From NCBI GenBank assembly GCA_017983795.1, contig JAGOAS010000009.1:78719-142718 (forward strand): DNA of 64,000 nt, given 5' to 3'. This DNA is from Piscinibacter sp. (GTDB lineage: Bacteria > Pseudomonadota > Gammaproteobacteria > Burkholderiales > Burkholderiaceae_C). Each line of letters begins with the position of its first letter. The stretch's first letter is position 1. The notes under the pieces are model-generated. The model had not been told where the DNA came from. It saw only the letters and a program-made list of their open reading frames with translations, and ran no database searches. Below are positions 6,457-14,824 of the stretch, one piece after another. Both the position numbers and the translations under genes were made by a program.

Positions 6457-8127
6457 TCACTTCCCGCGCAGCTCCCGCCTCAGGATCTTGCCCACCGGCG
6501 TCTTGGGCAGCTCGGTGCGGAACTCCACCACCTTGGGCCGCTTGTAGCCGGTCAGGTTGGCCTCGCAGAAGGCGCGCACGTCGGCCTCGGTGACGGCCGG
6601 GTTCTTCTTGACGATCACCAGCTTCACCGCCTCGCCCGCCTTCTCGTCGGGGATACCGACCGCGGCGCATTCGAGGATGCCGTCCATCTGCGTCATCACG
6701 TCCTCGACCTCGTTCGGGTAGACGTTGAAGCCGCTCACCAGGATCATGTCCTTCTTGCGGTCGACGATGCGGAAGTAGCCGCGCTCGTCGACCATGCCGA
6801 CGTCGCCGGTGCGGAAGAAGCCGTCGGCCGTCATCACCTTGGCGGTCTCGTCGGGGCGCTGCCAGTAGCCGGCCATCACCTGCGGCCCGCGGATGGCGAT
6901 CTCGCCGGCCTGGCCCGGGCCGACCTCGCGGCCGTCGTCGTCGAGCAGCGTCAGCTCGGTATTGGGCATGGGCAGGCCGATGTTGCCGCTGAAGGCGGTG
7001 CTGTCCACCGGGTTGCAGGTGGCCGAGGGCGAGGTCTCCGAGAGGCCGTAGCCCTCCACGATCGGGCAGCCGGTCTTCTCCAGCCACAGCTTGGCGGTGG
7101 CGCTCTGCACCGCCATGCCGCCGCCCACCGAGATCACCAGGCTGCTCCAGTCCACCGTGCCGAACTCGGCGTGGTTGGCCATCGCCATGAACAGCGTGTT
7201 GACGGCCGGGAAGCTGTGGAACTTCTCGCGCGCCAGATCCTTGAACATCGCCGGCAGGTCACGCGGATTGGCGATCAGGATGTTGCAGCCGCCCATGCGC
7301 ATGGACAGCATCATGTTCGTGTTGAAGCCGAAGATGTGGTACAGCGGCAGCGCGCAGACGGTGACGATCTGCTCGCCCTTGGGAATCTTCTTCAGCGCCG
7401 GCTGGTACCAGGCCTCCGACTGCAGGATGTTGGCGACGAGGCAACGATGCAGCAGCACCGCGCCCTTGCTGACGCCGGTGGTGCCGCCGGTGTACTGCAG
7501 CACGGCGATGTCGTCCGGGCCCACCGGCGCGGGCGTGAAGGTCTTGCCCGCGCCCTGCGAGAGCGCGTCGTTGAAGCGCACGGCGCCGGGCAGCTCGTAG
7601 GCCGGCACCATCTTCTTCACCTTGCGCACCACGTAGTTGACGATCAGCGACTTGGGGAACCCGAGCATGTCGCCCAGCGCGGTGAGGATGACCTTCTTGG
7701 TCGGCACCGCGCTCATCACCTGCTGCAGCACGTGGGCGAAGTTCTCGACGATGAGGATGGCCTTGGCGCCGGAGTCCTTCAGCTGGTGCTCGAGTTCGCG
7801 CGGCGTATACAGCGGGTTGACGTTGACCACCACGTAGCCGGCGCGCAGCACCGCCGCCACCGCCACCGGGTACTGCGGGATGTTGGGCAGCATGATGGCC
7901 ACGCGGTCGCCCTTGGCCAGGCCGAGCGATTGCAGGTAGGCGGCGAGCGCGCGCGAAGCCTGGTCGAGCTGCGCGAAGCTGATCGCCTTGCCCATGAACT
8001 TGTAGGCGGGCAGCGAGGCGTACTTCTTCAGGCTGTCCTCCAGCAGCGCCACCAGCGAGGGGTACTGGTCGACGTCGATGTTCGCCGGCACGCCTGCGGG
8101 GTACTGCTTCAGCCAGATCTTTTCCAT
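6457..8127 (-). CDS. fadD: Long-chain fatty acid--CoA ligase
   Basis: 556 residues, close to E. coli FadD (561). An adenylate-forming enzyme that activates fatty acids to acyl-CoA via acyl-AMP. Motifs: YTGGTTGVSKGA (P-loop, about residues 206-217), GYGLSETSP (about 357-365), and the hinge/C-terminal motif RIVDRKKDMILVSGFNVYPN (about 445-465), followed by the catalytic Lys region KTPVGKILRREL. The ATG at 8127 has AGGAGA upstream. It is divergent from the GntR-type regulator. The regulator's operator at 8275-8285 lies about 150 bases upstream of this start, so shared control is possible but unproven. Confidence 0.93.
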   Translation of the reverse strand: MEKIWLKQYPAGVPANIDVDQYPSLVALLEDSLKKYASLPAYKFMGKAISFAQLDQASRALAAYLQSLGLAKGDRVAIMLPNIPQYPVAVAAVLRAGYVVVNVNPLYTPRELEHQLKDSGAKAILIVENFAHVLQQVMSAVPTKKVILTALGDMLGFPKSLIVNYVVRKVKKMVPAYELPGAVRFNDALSQGAGKTFTPAPVGPDDIAVLQYTGGTTGVSKGAVLLHRCLVANILQSEAWYQPALKKIPKGEQIVTVCALPLYHIFGFNTNMMLSMRMGGCNILIANPRDLPAMFKDLAREKFHSFPAVNTLFMAMANHAEFGTVDWSSLVISVGGGMAVQSATAKLWLEKTGCPIVEGYGLSETSPSATCNPVDSTAFSGNIGLPMPNTELTLLDDDGREVGPGQAGEIAIRGPQVMAGYWQRPDETAKVMTADGFFRTGDVGMVDERGYFRIVDRKKDMILVSGFNVYPNEVEDVMTQMDGILECAAVGIPDEKAGEAVKLVIVKKNPAVTEADVRAFCEANLTGYKRPKVVEFRTELPKTPVGKILRRELRGK

Positions 8128-8270
8128 TGGTTTGGTTCTCCTTGGACCATCGGAGATTTTCCCCCACGCCCCGGAGCACCCCCCTCAGGTTTTTCGATAG
8201 CGGCTCCGTCGCGTCCGTGACCCGGGTATTCCCGGCGTTGAGCCGGCTGCGGCCGACGCCTATCCTCACG

Positions 8271-8293
8271 GAATTGGTCAGACCACTTGACCG
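8271..8293. promoter_or_regulatory. Probable FCD-GntR operator, copy 1
   Basis: The palindrome TGGTCAGACCA lies at 8275-8285, the layout typical of FadR/UxuR-type regulators. It overlaps a second dyad, GGTCA-N7-TGACC. The whole 23-base block recurs unchanged at 16689-16711 upstream of manD. It sits 20 bases before the regulator start, so autoregulation is likely. Confidence 0.75.
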
Positions 8294-8312
8294 CCCGCCT
8301 CCGCGCCCCCGC

Positions 8313-9056
8313 ATGCCGCTGCAGCCCCTCTTACCGCGCCGCCTCTATCGCCAGATCGCCGAGCAGCTGCGCGCGCTGATCGAGCACGGCGAGTTCCCGG
8401 CCGGCACGCGGCTGCCGCCGGAGCGCGATCTCGCGGTGCAGCTCGGCGTCTCGCGCCCCTCGGTGCGCGAGGCGCTGATCGCGCTCGAAGTGGAAGGCCG
8501 CGTCGAGGTGCGCATGGGTTCGGGCATCTACGTGCGCGAGGCACCGATGCGCGCGGCAGCGGTCGAGCACGAGGCCGAGAGCCCGCTGGAGACGATCCGC
8601 GCGCGTGCACTCATCGAAGGCGAGCTCGCCGCCGTGGCGGCGCGCCAGATGAAGCGCGCGCAGATCAGCGGCCTGCGCGAGGCGATCGCGCTGATGGTGC
8701 AGGAGTCCGCTGCCGGGCAGATGCCGACGCAGGGCGATCGGCTCTTCCACACCCGCATCGCCGAGGCGAGCGAGAACTCGGTGCTGCTGCGCGTGGTCAG
8801 CGGCCTCTTCGACGAGCGCCACAACCCGCTGTTCGCGCAGCTCGGCAGCCACTTCGAGACGGCGCGCAGCTGGGCCGCGGCGATCGAGGAACACAAGGCG
8901 GTGGTCGACGCGATCGCACACCAGGATCCGGCGGCCGCGCGCGAGGCGATGGTGCGCCACCTCGCCAACTCGCATGAGCGCTTCATGGCGAGCTGGCAGG
9001 CCGAAGGCGAGACGCCGGCCAAGCCGCCCGCACGCAAGAAGAGAGTCACCACATGA
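8313..9056 (+). CDS. FadR/GntR-family (FCD) transcriptional regulator of the sugar-acid cluster
   Basis: 247 residues. A winged helix covers roughly residues 8-75 (LYRQIAEQLRALIEHGEF, then RLPPERDLAVQLGVSRPSVREAL, then MGSGIYV). An all-helical FCD ligand domain follows, about 95-235, with the metal/ligand-binding type pattern RLFHTRIAEAS and a later EHKAVVDAI. Regulators of this subclass (UxuR, ExuR, LldR) bind sugar acids or hydroxy acids. It overlaps the dehydrogenase gene downstream by 4 bases (ATGA). The start at 8313 was chosen because it begins just ahead of the winged helix and the operator lies immediately before it. The likely inducer is a hexonate/hexuronate, which is inference. Confidence 0.88.
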   Translation: MPLQPLLPRRLYRQIAEQLRALIEHGEFPAGTRLPPERDLAVQLGVSRPSVREALIALEVEGRVEVRMGSGIYVREAPMRAAAVEHEAESPLETIRARALIEGELAAVAARQMKRAQISGLREAIALMVQESAAGQMPTQGDRLFHTRIAEASENSVLLRVVSGLFDERHNPLFAQLGSHFETARSWAAAIEEHKAVVDAIAHQDPAAAREAMVRHLANSHERFMASWQAEGETPAKPPARKKRVTT

Positions 9057-10090
9057 CGACCACGACGACGGCCTGCCGCATCCACGCCGCGCGCGACCTG
9101 CGCCTGGAGGACGTCGCCCTGCCCGAGCTCGGAGCGCACGACGTGCAGATGAAGCTGGGCGCGGGCGGCATCTGCGGCTCCGACCTGCACTACTTCGGCC
9201 ACGGCCGTGTCGGCGCCTTCGTGATCCGCGAGCCGCTGGTGCCGGGGCACGAGGCCTCGGGCATCGTCGAGCGCATCGGCAGTGCGGTCACGCGCGTCAA
9301 GCCGGGCGACAAGGTGGCGGTGAACCCCTCGCACGCCTGCGGGCGCTGCGACTACTGCCTGGGCGGGCGCTTCAACCTGTGCCGCAGCATGTTCTTCCTC
9401 GGCAGCGCCAGCGTATTCCCGCACGCGCAAGGCCTGTTCCGCCGGCAGTTCGTGCTCGGCGAAGCGCAGCTCACGCCGGTGCACGAGGACATCTCGCTCG
9501 GCGAGCTGGCCTGTGCCGAGCCGCTGTCGATCGGCCTGCACGCCGTGCACCGCGCCGGCGATCTGGTCGGCAAGACGGTGCTGGTCACCGGCGGCGGCAC
9601 GATCGGCTGCATGAGCGTGATCGCCGCGCGCCTGGCCGGCGCGGCCGAGGTGATCGTGTGCGATATCGCCGAGCGGCCGCTGGCGATCGCGGCGCAGGTC
9701 GGCGCCGACCGCACGATCCGCAGCGACCAGGTCGACGCGGCCAGCCTCGCCGACAGCGCCGACATCGCCATCGAAGCCGCCGGCAGCCCGGCGGCGCTCG
9801 CTACCTGCCTCACGGCGACGCGGCGCGGCGGGCGCATCGTGCAGGTCGGCACGCTGCCGGCCGAGGGCCTGCCCTTTCCGGCCAACAGCATCATGGCGCG
9901 CGAGCTCGACTATGTCGGCGCCTTCCGCGCCGCGCACGCCTTCGACTGGGCGGTGCGCTACCTGCGCACACGGCGCGTCGACGTGCGCCCGCTGCTCTCC
10001 GCGCAGCTGCCGATTTCGCGCGCCCACGAAGCCTTCGAACTCGCCGCCGACCGCAGCCGCAGCACCAAGGTGCAGCTGGTGGACGATTGA
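9053..10090 (+). CDS. Zinc-dependent alcohol dehydrogenase, L-idonate 5-dehydrogenase type
   Basis: 345 residues. Medium-chain dehydrogenase with catalytic-zinc residues in GICGSDLHYFGHG and GHEASG, a structural-zinc run CGRCDYC...NLC, and a Rossmann motif VTGGGTIGC near the middle. It most resembles L-idonate 5-dehydrogenase, which oxidises L-idonate to 5-keto-D-gluconate; sorbitol/threonine-type dehydrogenases are alternatives. It is translationally coupled to the regulator upstream and followed 43 bases later by the TRAP transporter, consistent with oxidation of an imported sugar acid. Confidence 0.82.
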   Translation: MTTTTTACRIHAARDLRLEDVALPELGAHDVQMKLGAGGICGSDLHYFGHGRVGAFVIREPLVPGHEASGIVERIGSAVTRVKPGDKVAVNPSHACGRCDYCLGGRFNLCRSMFFLGSASVFPHAQGLFRRQFVLGEAQLTPVHEDISLGELACAEPLSIGLHAVHRAGDLVGKTVLVTGGGTIGCMSVIAARLAGAAEVIVCDIAERPLAIAAQVGADRTIRSDQVDAASLADSADIAIEAAGSPAALATCLTATRRGGRIVQVGTLPAEGLPFPANSIMARELDYVGAFRAAHAFDWAVRYLRTRRVDVRPLLSAQLPISRAHEAFELAADRSRSTKVQLVDD

Positions 10091-10133
10091 GCGGAGCCCA
10101 CGACACAACCACCCGCTAAAGGAGACAACGAGC

Positions 10134-11108
10134 ATGAACCGCAGCATCCTGAAAGGCCTGATCGCCACCGCCGTGCTTGCCGCGGCCGGCGGCGCCTTCG
10201 CGCAGGCCAGGCAACTCAAGTGGGCGCACGTCTACGAGACCAGCGAGCCCTATCACACCGAATCGGTGTGGGCGGCCGAGGAAATCAAGAAGCGCAGCAA
10301 CGGCAAGTTCGACATCAAGGTCTTCCCGGCCTCGTCGCTGGGCAAGGAGACCGACCTCAACCAGGGCATGACGCTGGGCACGGTCGACATGATCATCAGC
10401 GGCACCTCGTTCGCCGCGCGCAGCTACCCGCGCCTCGGGATCGCCTACTACCCGTTCATCTTCCGCGACGGCGACCACCTGATCGCCTACAGCAAGAGCG
10501 ACGTGTTCAAGGAGATGGTCGAGGGCTACCGCGCCAAGACCGGCATCCAGATCACCGCCTACACCTACTACGGCGCGCGCCACACCACCGCGCAGAAGCC
10601 CTTCACCGACTGCGCCGGCATGAAGGGCCTGAAGATCCGCGTGCCCGACGTGCCGGCCTACCGCGCCACGCCCGAGGCCTGCGGCGCCAACCCGACGCCG
10701 ATCGCCTTCGCCGAGGTCTACCTCGCGCTGCAGAACGGCACGGTCGACGCGCAGGAGAACCCGCTGACCACCATCGAGGCGAAGAAGTTCTACGAGGTGC
10801 AGAAGCACATCATGCTGACCGGCCACATCGTCGACGGCCTGACCACGCAGATCGCGCCGCACGTGTGGAACACGCTGACCGACGCCGAGAAGAAGATGTT
10901 CACCGAGGTCACGCAGGAGGCCGCGGCGCGCGCCACCACGATGATCAAGAAGCGCGAGGCCGAGCTGGTCGACGAGTTCAAGAAGAAGGGCCTGGGCGTG
11001 CACCAGATCAACCGCCAGAGCTTCGTCGACGCGGTGCTGAAGAACAAGCCGGTCGAATCGCTCGGCTACGAGCGCAAGGACTACGACCGCATCGTCGGGA
11101 TCAAGTGA
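10134..11108 (+). CDS. TRAP transporter solute-binding protein (DctP family)
   Basis: 324 residues with a signal peptide of about 23 residues (cleavage near GAFAQA). The periplasmic binding protein captures the substrate for the DctQM permease encoded next. The conserved DctP core is visible: RLGIAYYPFIFRD, the Arg-containing KGLKIRVPDVPAYR that binds a carboxylate in this family, and LQNGTVDAQENP. AGGAG precedes the start. The carboxylate substrate is probably the hexonate/hexuronate degraded by the cluster; the exact compound cannot be read from sequence. Confidence 0.92.
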   Translation: MNRSILKGLIATAVLAAAGGAFAQARQLKWAHVYETSEPYHTESVWAAEEIKKRSNGKFDIKVFPASSLGKETDLNQGMTLGTVDMIISGTSFAARSYPRLGIAYYPFIFRDGDHLIAYSKSDVFKEMVEGYRAKTGIQITAYTYYGARHTTAQKPFTDCAGMKGLKIRVPDVPAYRATPEACGANPTPIAFAEVYLALQNGTVDAQENPLTTIEAKKFYEVQKHIMLTGHIVDGLTTQIAPHVWNTLTDAEKKMFTEVTQEAAARATTMIKKREAELVDEFKKKGLGVHQINRQSFVDAVLKNKPVESLGYERKDYDRIVGIK

Positions 11109-11187
11109 TGAGGCCCCCAAGCTCACTTCGTTCGCGGCCCCCCGAGGGGGCGCAGGCCTCCCTTGGGACGGCCCGGCGGGAGGCCTG
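11109..11187. repeat. Intergenic palindromic repeat between dctP- and dctQ-like genes
   Basis: A modular element: a GCCCCCAAGCTCAC/TTCG segment, the hairpin CCCCCCGAGGGGG, then CTTGGGACGGCCC and GGCGGGAGGCC. A related copy lies in the opposite orientation at 50326-50407. I recognise this type as a common intergenic repeat in Burkholderiales. Its terminal GGGAGG is placed to serve as the ribosome site of the next gene. Confidence 0.7.
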
Positions 11188-11189
11188 AC

Positions 11190-11753
11190 ATGGACCTCGA
11201 CGACGCGCCCAAGGTGATGGGCGACGACGGCCAGTTCCACGCCACGGACGAGGCCGTCGATCTCTCGCACACCACCTTCGAAGGCTGGGCCGCGCTGGCG
11301 CTGTTCTGGGCGCTGGGCAGCGTGGTGTTCTACCAGTTCTTCACCCGCTACGCACTCAACAACTCGGCCTCCTGGACGGAGGAGATCGCGCGCTACCTGC
11401 TGATCGGCACGGTATTCGTCGGCGCGGCGATCGGCGTGGCGAAGAACAACCACATCCAGGTCGACCTGCTGTACCGCTGGCTGCCGGCCAAGGCGGCGCG
11501 TGTGCTGTCGGTCGGCGTCGACCTGGTGCGCGCGGCCTTCTTCATTGCGATGGTGGTGCTGACCGTGCAGCTGATGCTCAAGATGGAGAGCTACCAGATG
11601 ACCATCATCGACCTGCCGATGAACATCGTCTACGGCGTGTGCCTGTTCGGCCTGGCGATGGCGGCGCTGCGCTCGCTGTGGGTGATGAAGGTGCACTGGC
11701 AGCGCGGCTACAGCGTGCTGGAGCGGCCCGAAACCACCATGGAAGATCGCTGA
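11190..11753 (+). CDS. TRAP transporter small permease (DctQ family)
   Basis: 187 residues with an acidic, hydrophilic N-terminus of about 35 residues and four membrane segments. Conserved features include WTEEIARYLLIGTVFVGAAIG and NNHIQVDLL. It bridges DctP and DctM and is required for transport. The ATG at 11190 follows the GGGAGG supplied by the repeat element. The stop TGA at 11751-11753 overlaps the ATG of the large permease. Confidence 0.88.
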   Translation: MDLDDAPKVMGDDGQFHATDEAVDLSHTTFEGWAALALFWALGSVVFYQFFTRYALNNSASWTEEIARYLLIGTVFVGAAIGVAKNNHIQVDLLYRWLPAKAARVLSVGVDLVRAAFFIAMVVLTVQLMLKMESYQMTIIDLPMNIVYGVCLFGLAMAALRSLWVMKVHWQRGYSVLERPETTMEDR

Positions 11754-13147
11754 TGCTCAAGATCGTCTTCCTGCTGATGATGGCCGGCGGCATCCCGGTG
11801 GCCATCGCGATGGCCGGCGCCTCGCTGGTCTACATCCTGGCCAGCGGCACGCTGCCGCCGTTCGCGGTGGTGCACCGCATGATCGGCGGCATCGACAGCT
11901 TCCCGCTGCTCGCCGTGCCCTTCTTCATCCTCGCCGGCAACCTGATGAACAACGCCGGCATCACCAACCGCATCTACAACTTCGCGCTGGCGCTGGTCGG
12001 CTGGCTGAAGGGCGGCCTCGGACACGTCAACGTGCTCGGCTCGGTGATCTTCGCCGGCATGAGCGGCACGGCGATCGCCGATGCGGCGGGGCTCGGCACC
12101 ATCGAGATCAAGGCGATGAAGGACCACGGCTACGCCACCGAATTCGCGGTCGGCGTGACCGCGGCCTCGGCCACGCTCGGCCCCATCATCCCGCCCTCGC
12201 TGCCCTTCGTGATCTACGCGATGATGGCCAACGTGTCGGTGGGCGCGCTCTTCCTCGCCGGCATCCTGCCCGGCGTGCTGATGGCGCTGCTGATGATGGC
12301 CACGGTGGCGTACTTCGCGCACAAGAACGGCTGGGGCGGCGACATCCGCTTCTCCGGCTCGCGCTTCGGCAAGGCGCTGATCGAGACCGCGGTGGTGGCC
12401 GGCTGGCCGCTGGCGGTGTGGGGCCTGGTGGAAGCCGGCGCGCAGCCGCAGCTTACCGTGGCCGTGGCGCTGGTGCTGCTGTTCGCCGCCGACCGCATCT
12501 TCCAGTTCCAGGCCGTGCTGCCCATCATGACGCCGGTGCTGCTGATCGGCGGCATGACCACCGGCATCTTCACGCCCACCGAGGGCGCGATCGCCGCCTG
12601 CGTGTGGGCGATGGTGCTGGGCCTGGCCTGGTACCGCACGCTCTCCTGGAAGATGTTCGTCAAGGTCTGCCTCGACACGGTGGAGACCACCGCGACGGTG
12701 ATGTTCATCGTCGCCGCGGCCTCGATCTTCGGCTGGATGCTCACGGCCACCGGCGTCACCGCGCAGATCGCCGAGTGGGTGCTGGCCGTCACCAAGCAGC
12801 CCTGGCTGTTCCTGCTGATGGCCAACCTGCTGATGCTGTTCGTCGGCTGCTTCCTCGAGCCGACCGCGGCCATCACCATCCTCGTGCCCATCCTGCTGCC
12901 GATCGCGCGGCAGCTCGGCATCGACCCGGTGCACTTCGGCCTGGTGATGGTGCTCAACCTGATGATCGGCCTGCTGCACCCGCCCATGGGCATGGTGCTG
13001 TTCGTGCTGGCGCGCGTGGCCAAGCTGAGCGTCGAGCGCACCACCGTGGCCATCCTGCCCTGGCTGGTGCCGCTGCTGGTCAGCCTGATCATCCTCACCT
13101 ACGTGCCCGCGGTGGGTCTGTGGCTGCCGCGCCTGATGGGCATGTGA
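11753..13147 (+). CDS. TRAP transporter large permease (DctM family)
   Basis: 464 residues, an integral membrane protein with about 12 hydrophobic segments. It forms the sodium-coupled translocation channel. Typical motifs are PFFILAGNLMNNAG, GSVIFAGMSGTAIADAAGLG, TLGPIIPPSLPFVIY, TPTEGAIAACVWA and GLLHPPMGMVLFV. The start overlaps the dctQ-like stop by one base. Together with the two preceding genes it makes a complete TRAP importer in the middle of a catabolic operon. Confidence 0.93.
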   Translation: MLKIVFLLMMAGGIPVAIAMAGASLVYILASGTLPPFAVVHRMIGGIDSFPLLAVPFFILAGNLMNNAGITNRIYNFALALVGWLKGGLGHVNVLGSVIFAGMSGTAIADAAGLGTIEIKAMKDHGYATEFAVGVTAASATLGPIIPPSLPFVIYAMMANVSVGALFLAGILPGVLMALLMMATVAYFAHKNGWGGDIRFSGSRFGKALIETAVVAGWPLAVWGLVEAGAQPQLTVAVALVLLFAADRIFQFQAVLPIMTPVLLIGGMTTGIFTPTEGAIAACVWAMVLGLAWYRTLSWKMFVKVCLDTVETTATVMFIVAAASIFGWMLTATGVTAQIAEWVLAVTKQPWLFLLMANLLMLFVGCFLEPTAAITILVPILLPIARQLGIDPVHFGLVMVLNLMIGLLHPPMGMVLFVLARVAKLSVERTTVAILPWLVPLLVSLIILTYVPAVGLWLPRLMGM

Positions 13148-13175
13148 ACGCATTCCAAACCCGGAGATTCACGAC

Positions 13176-13928
13176 ATGAGTTCACGACTGGCCGGCAAGA
13201 CGGCCTTCGTCACCGCGGCCGGCCAGGGCATCGGCCGCGCCATCGCCGAGGCCTTCGCGCGCGAAGGCGCCAAGGTGATCGCCACCGACCTGAACGAGGC
13301 GCTGCTCGCGACGCTGAAGTCCGCTTCGATCACGACGCGCCGCCTCGACGTGCTCGATGCGGCCGCCATCGCCGGCGCCGCGAAGGAGGCCGGGCCGGTG
13401 GACGTGCTGGTCAACGCCGCCGGCTTCGTGCACGCCGGCTCGGTGCTCGAATGCAGCGAGGAAGACTGGAGCTTCGCCTTCGACCTCAACGTGCGCTCGC
13501 AATTCCGCACCATCAAGGCCTTCGTGCCGGGCATGCTCGAACGCGGCAGCGGCTCGATCATCAACCTGGCCTCGGTGGCCGGCAGCATCAAGGGCGCGCC
13601 GAACCGCTTCGTCTACGGCAGCACCAAGGCGGCGGTGATCGGCCTGACCAAGGCGGTGGCGGCCGACTTCATCACCCGCGGCGTGCGCTGCAACGCCATC
13701 TGCCCCGGCACGGTGGAGTCGCCGAGCCTGCGTGATCGCATCGCGGCGCAGGCCAAGGCGAGCGGCCAGACGACGGCGCAGGTCGAGGCCGCGTTCATCG
13801 CCCGCCAGCCGATGGGGCGACTCGGCCGCGTCGAGGAGATCGCGGCGCTGGCCGTGTATCTTGCGAGCGACGAATCCTCGTTCACCACCGGCACCGCGCA
13901 GATCATCGACGGCGGCTGGTCCAACTAA
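13176..13928 (+). CDS. Short-chain dehydrogenase, 2-keto-3-deoxy sugar-acid dehydrogenase type
   Basis: 250 residues. Classical SDR with cofactor motif [10 protein letters not shown] (about residues 12-21), NAAG, catalytic Ser in NLASVAGS and YGSTK (Tyr/Lys), and the C-terminal IDGGWSN. The closest families I know are 2-keto-3-deoxy-L-fuconate dehydrogenases and human BDH2-like enzymes. Placement directly before an FAH-type hydrolase matches known non-phosphorylative pathways in which a 2-keto-3-deoxy acid is oxidised to a 2,4-diketo acid. The assignment to that step relies on neighbours and is inference. Confidence 0.82.
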   Translation: MSSRLAGKTAFVTAAGQGIGRAIAEAFAREGAKVIATDLNEALLATLKSASITTRRLDVLDAAAIAGAAKEAGPVDVLVNAAGFVHAGSVLECSEEDWSFAFDLNVRSQFRTIKAFVPGMLERGSGSIINLASVAGSIKGAPNRFVYGSTKAAVIGLTKAVAADFITRGVRCNAICPGTVESPSLRDRIAAQAKASGQTTAQVEAAFIARQPMGRLGRVEEIAALAVYLASDESSFTTGTAQIIDGGWSN

Positions 13929-13953
13929 CTTCCTCAAGCTCTTCAAGCGAACC

Positions 13954-14820
13954 ATGAAGCTGATGCGATACGGCGCCAAGGGCGCCGAGAAACCCGCCCT
14001 CGTCGACGCCCAGGGCCGCGTGCGCGACCTCTCCGGCGAGCTGGTCGACATCACCGCCCAGACGCTCACGCCCAAGGGCCTGGACAAGCTGCGCGCGCTC
14101 GATGCCGCTTCGCTGCCCATCGTCGAGAAGCCGGGCCGCATCGCGCCGCCCTGGAGCGGCTGCGAGAAGTTCCTCTGCATCGGCCTGAACTACGCCGACC
14201 ACGCGGCCGAATCGAACCTGCCCATCCCCAAGGAGCCCATCCTCTTCATGAAGCCGATCAGCGCGCGCACCGGCCCCAACGATGCCGTGGTGCTGCCGCA
14301 GAACTCGGTGAAGAGCGACTGGGAGGTCGAGCTCGGCGTGGTGATCGGCAGCAAGGCGCGCTACGTGTCGGAGGCCGATGCGCTCGCCCACGTGGCCGGC
14401 TACTGTGTGGTCAACGACGTGTCGGAGCGCGAATACCAGATCGAGCGCGGCGGCACCTGGGACAAGGGCAAGGGCTGCGACACCTTCGGCCCGGTCGGCC
14501 CCTGGCTGGTGACGGCCGACGAGGTGGGCGACCCGCAGAACCTCTCCATGTTCCTCGAAGTCAACGGCCATCGCTTCCAGAACGGCAGCACCAAGACGAT
14601 GATCTTCGGCGTGGCGCAGCTGGTGAGCTATGTGAGCCGCTTCATGACGCTGTACCCCGGCGACCTGATCAGCACCGGCACGCCGCCCGGCGTGGGCATG
14701 GGCGTGAAGCCCAACCCGGTGTTCCTGAAGGCCGGCGACAGCATCCGGCTCGGCATCGAGAAGTTGGGCGAGCAGAACCAGAAGGTTTATGCCTGGGATC
14801 CTGCGCTGATCGACGGGTGA
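13954..14820 (+). CDS. FAH-family hydrolase, 2,4-diketo-3-deoxy-acid hydrolase type
   Basis: 288 residues. Fumarylacetoacetate-hydrolase fold: CIGLNYADHAAE, PILFMKPISA, and metal-binding acidic residues in DWEVELGVVIG with NDVSERE and STGTPPGVGMG. Enzymes of this subfamily cleave C-C bonds of 2,4-diketo-3-deoxy acids to pyruvate plus a hydroxy acid, or act on acylpyruvates. It follows the SDR by 25 bases and precedes the UxaA-type dehydratase by 4, so the three probably work in sequence. Ureidoglycolate lyase is the usual but less likely database label. Confidence 0.85.
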   Translation: MKLMRYGAKGAEKPALVDAQGRVRDLSGELVDITAQTLTPKGLDKLRALDAASLPIVEKPGRIAPPWSGCEKFLCIGLNYADHAAESNLPIPKEPILFMKPISARTGPNDAVVLPQNSVKSDWEVELGVVIGSKARYVSEADALAHVAGYCVVNDVSEREYQIERGGTWDKGKGCDTFGPVGPWLVTADEVGDPQNLSMFLEVNGHRFQNGSTKTMIFGVAQLVSYVSRFMTLYPGDLISTGTPPGVGMGVKPNPVFLKAGDSIRLGIEKLGEQNQKVYAWDPALIDG

Positions 14821-14824
14821 GCTC

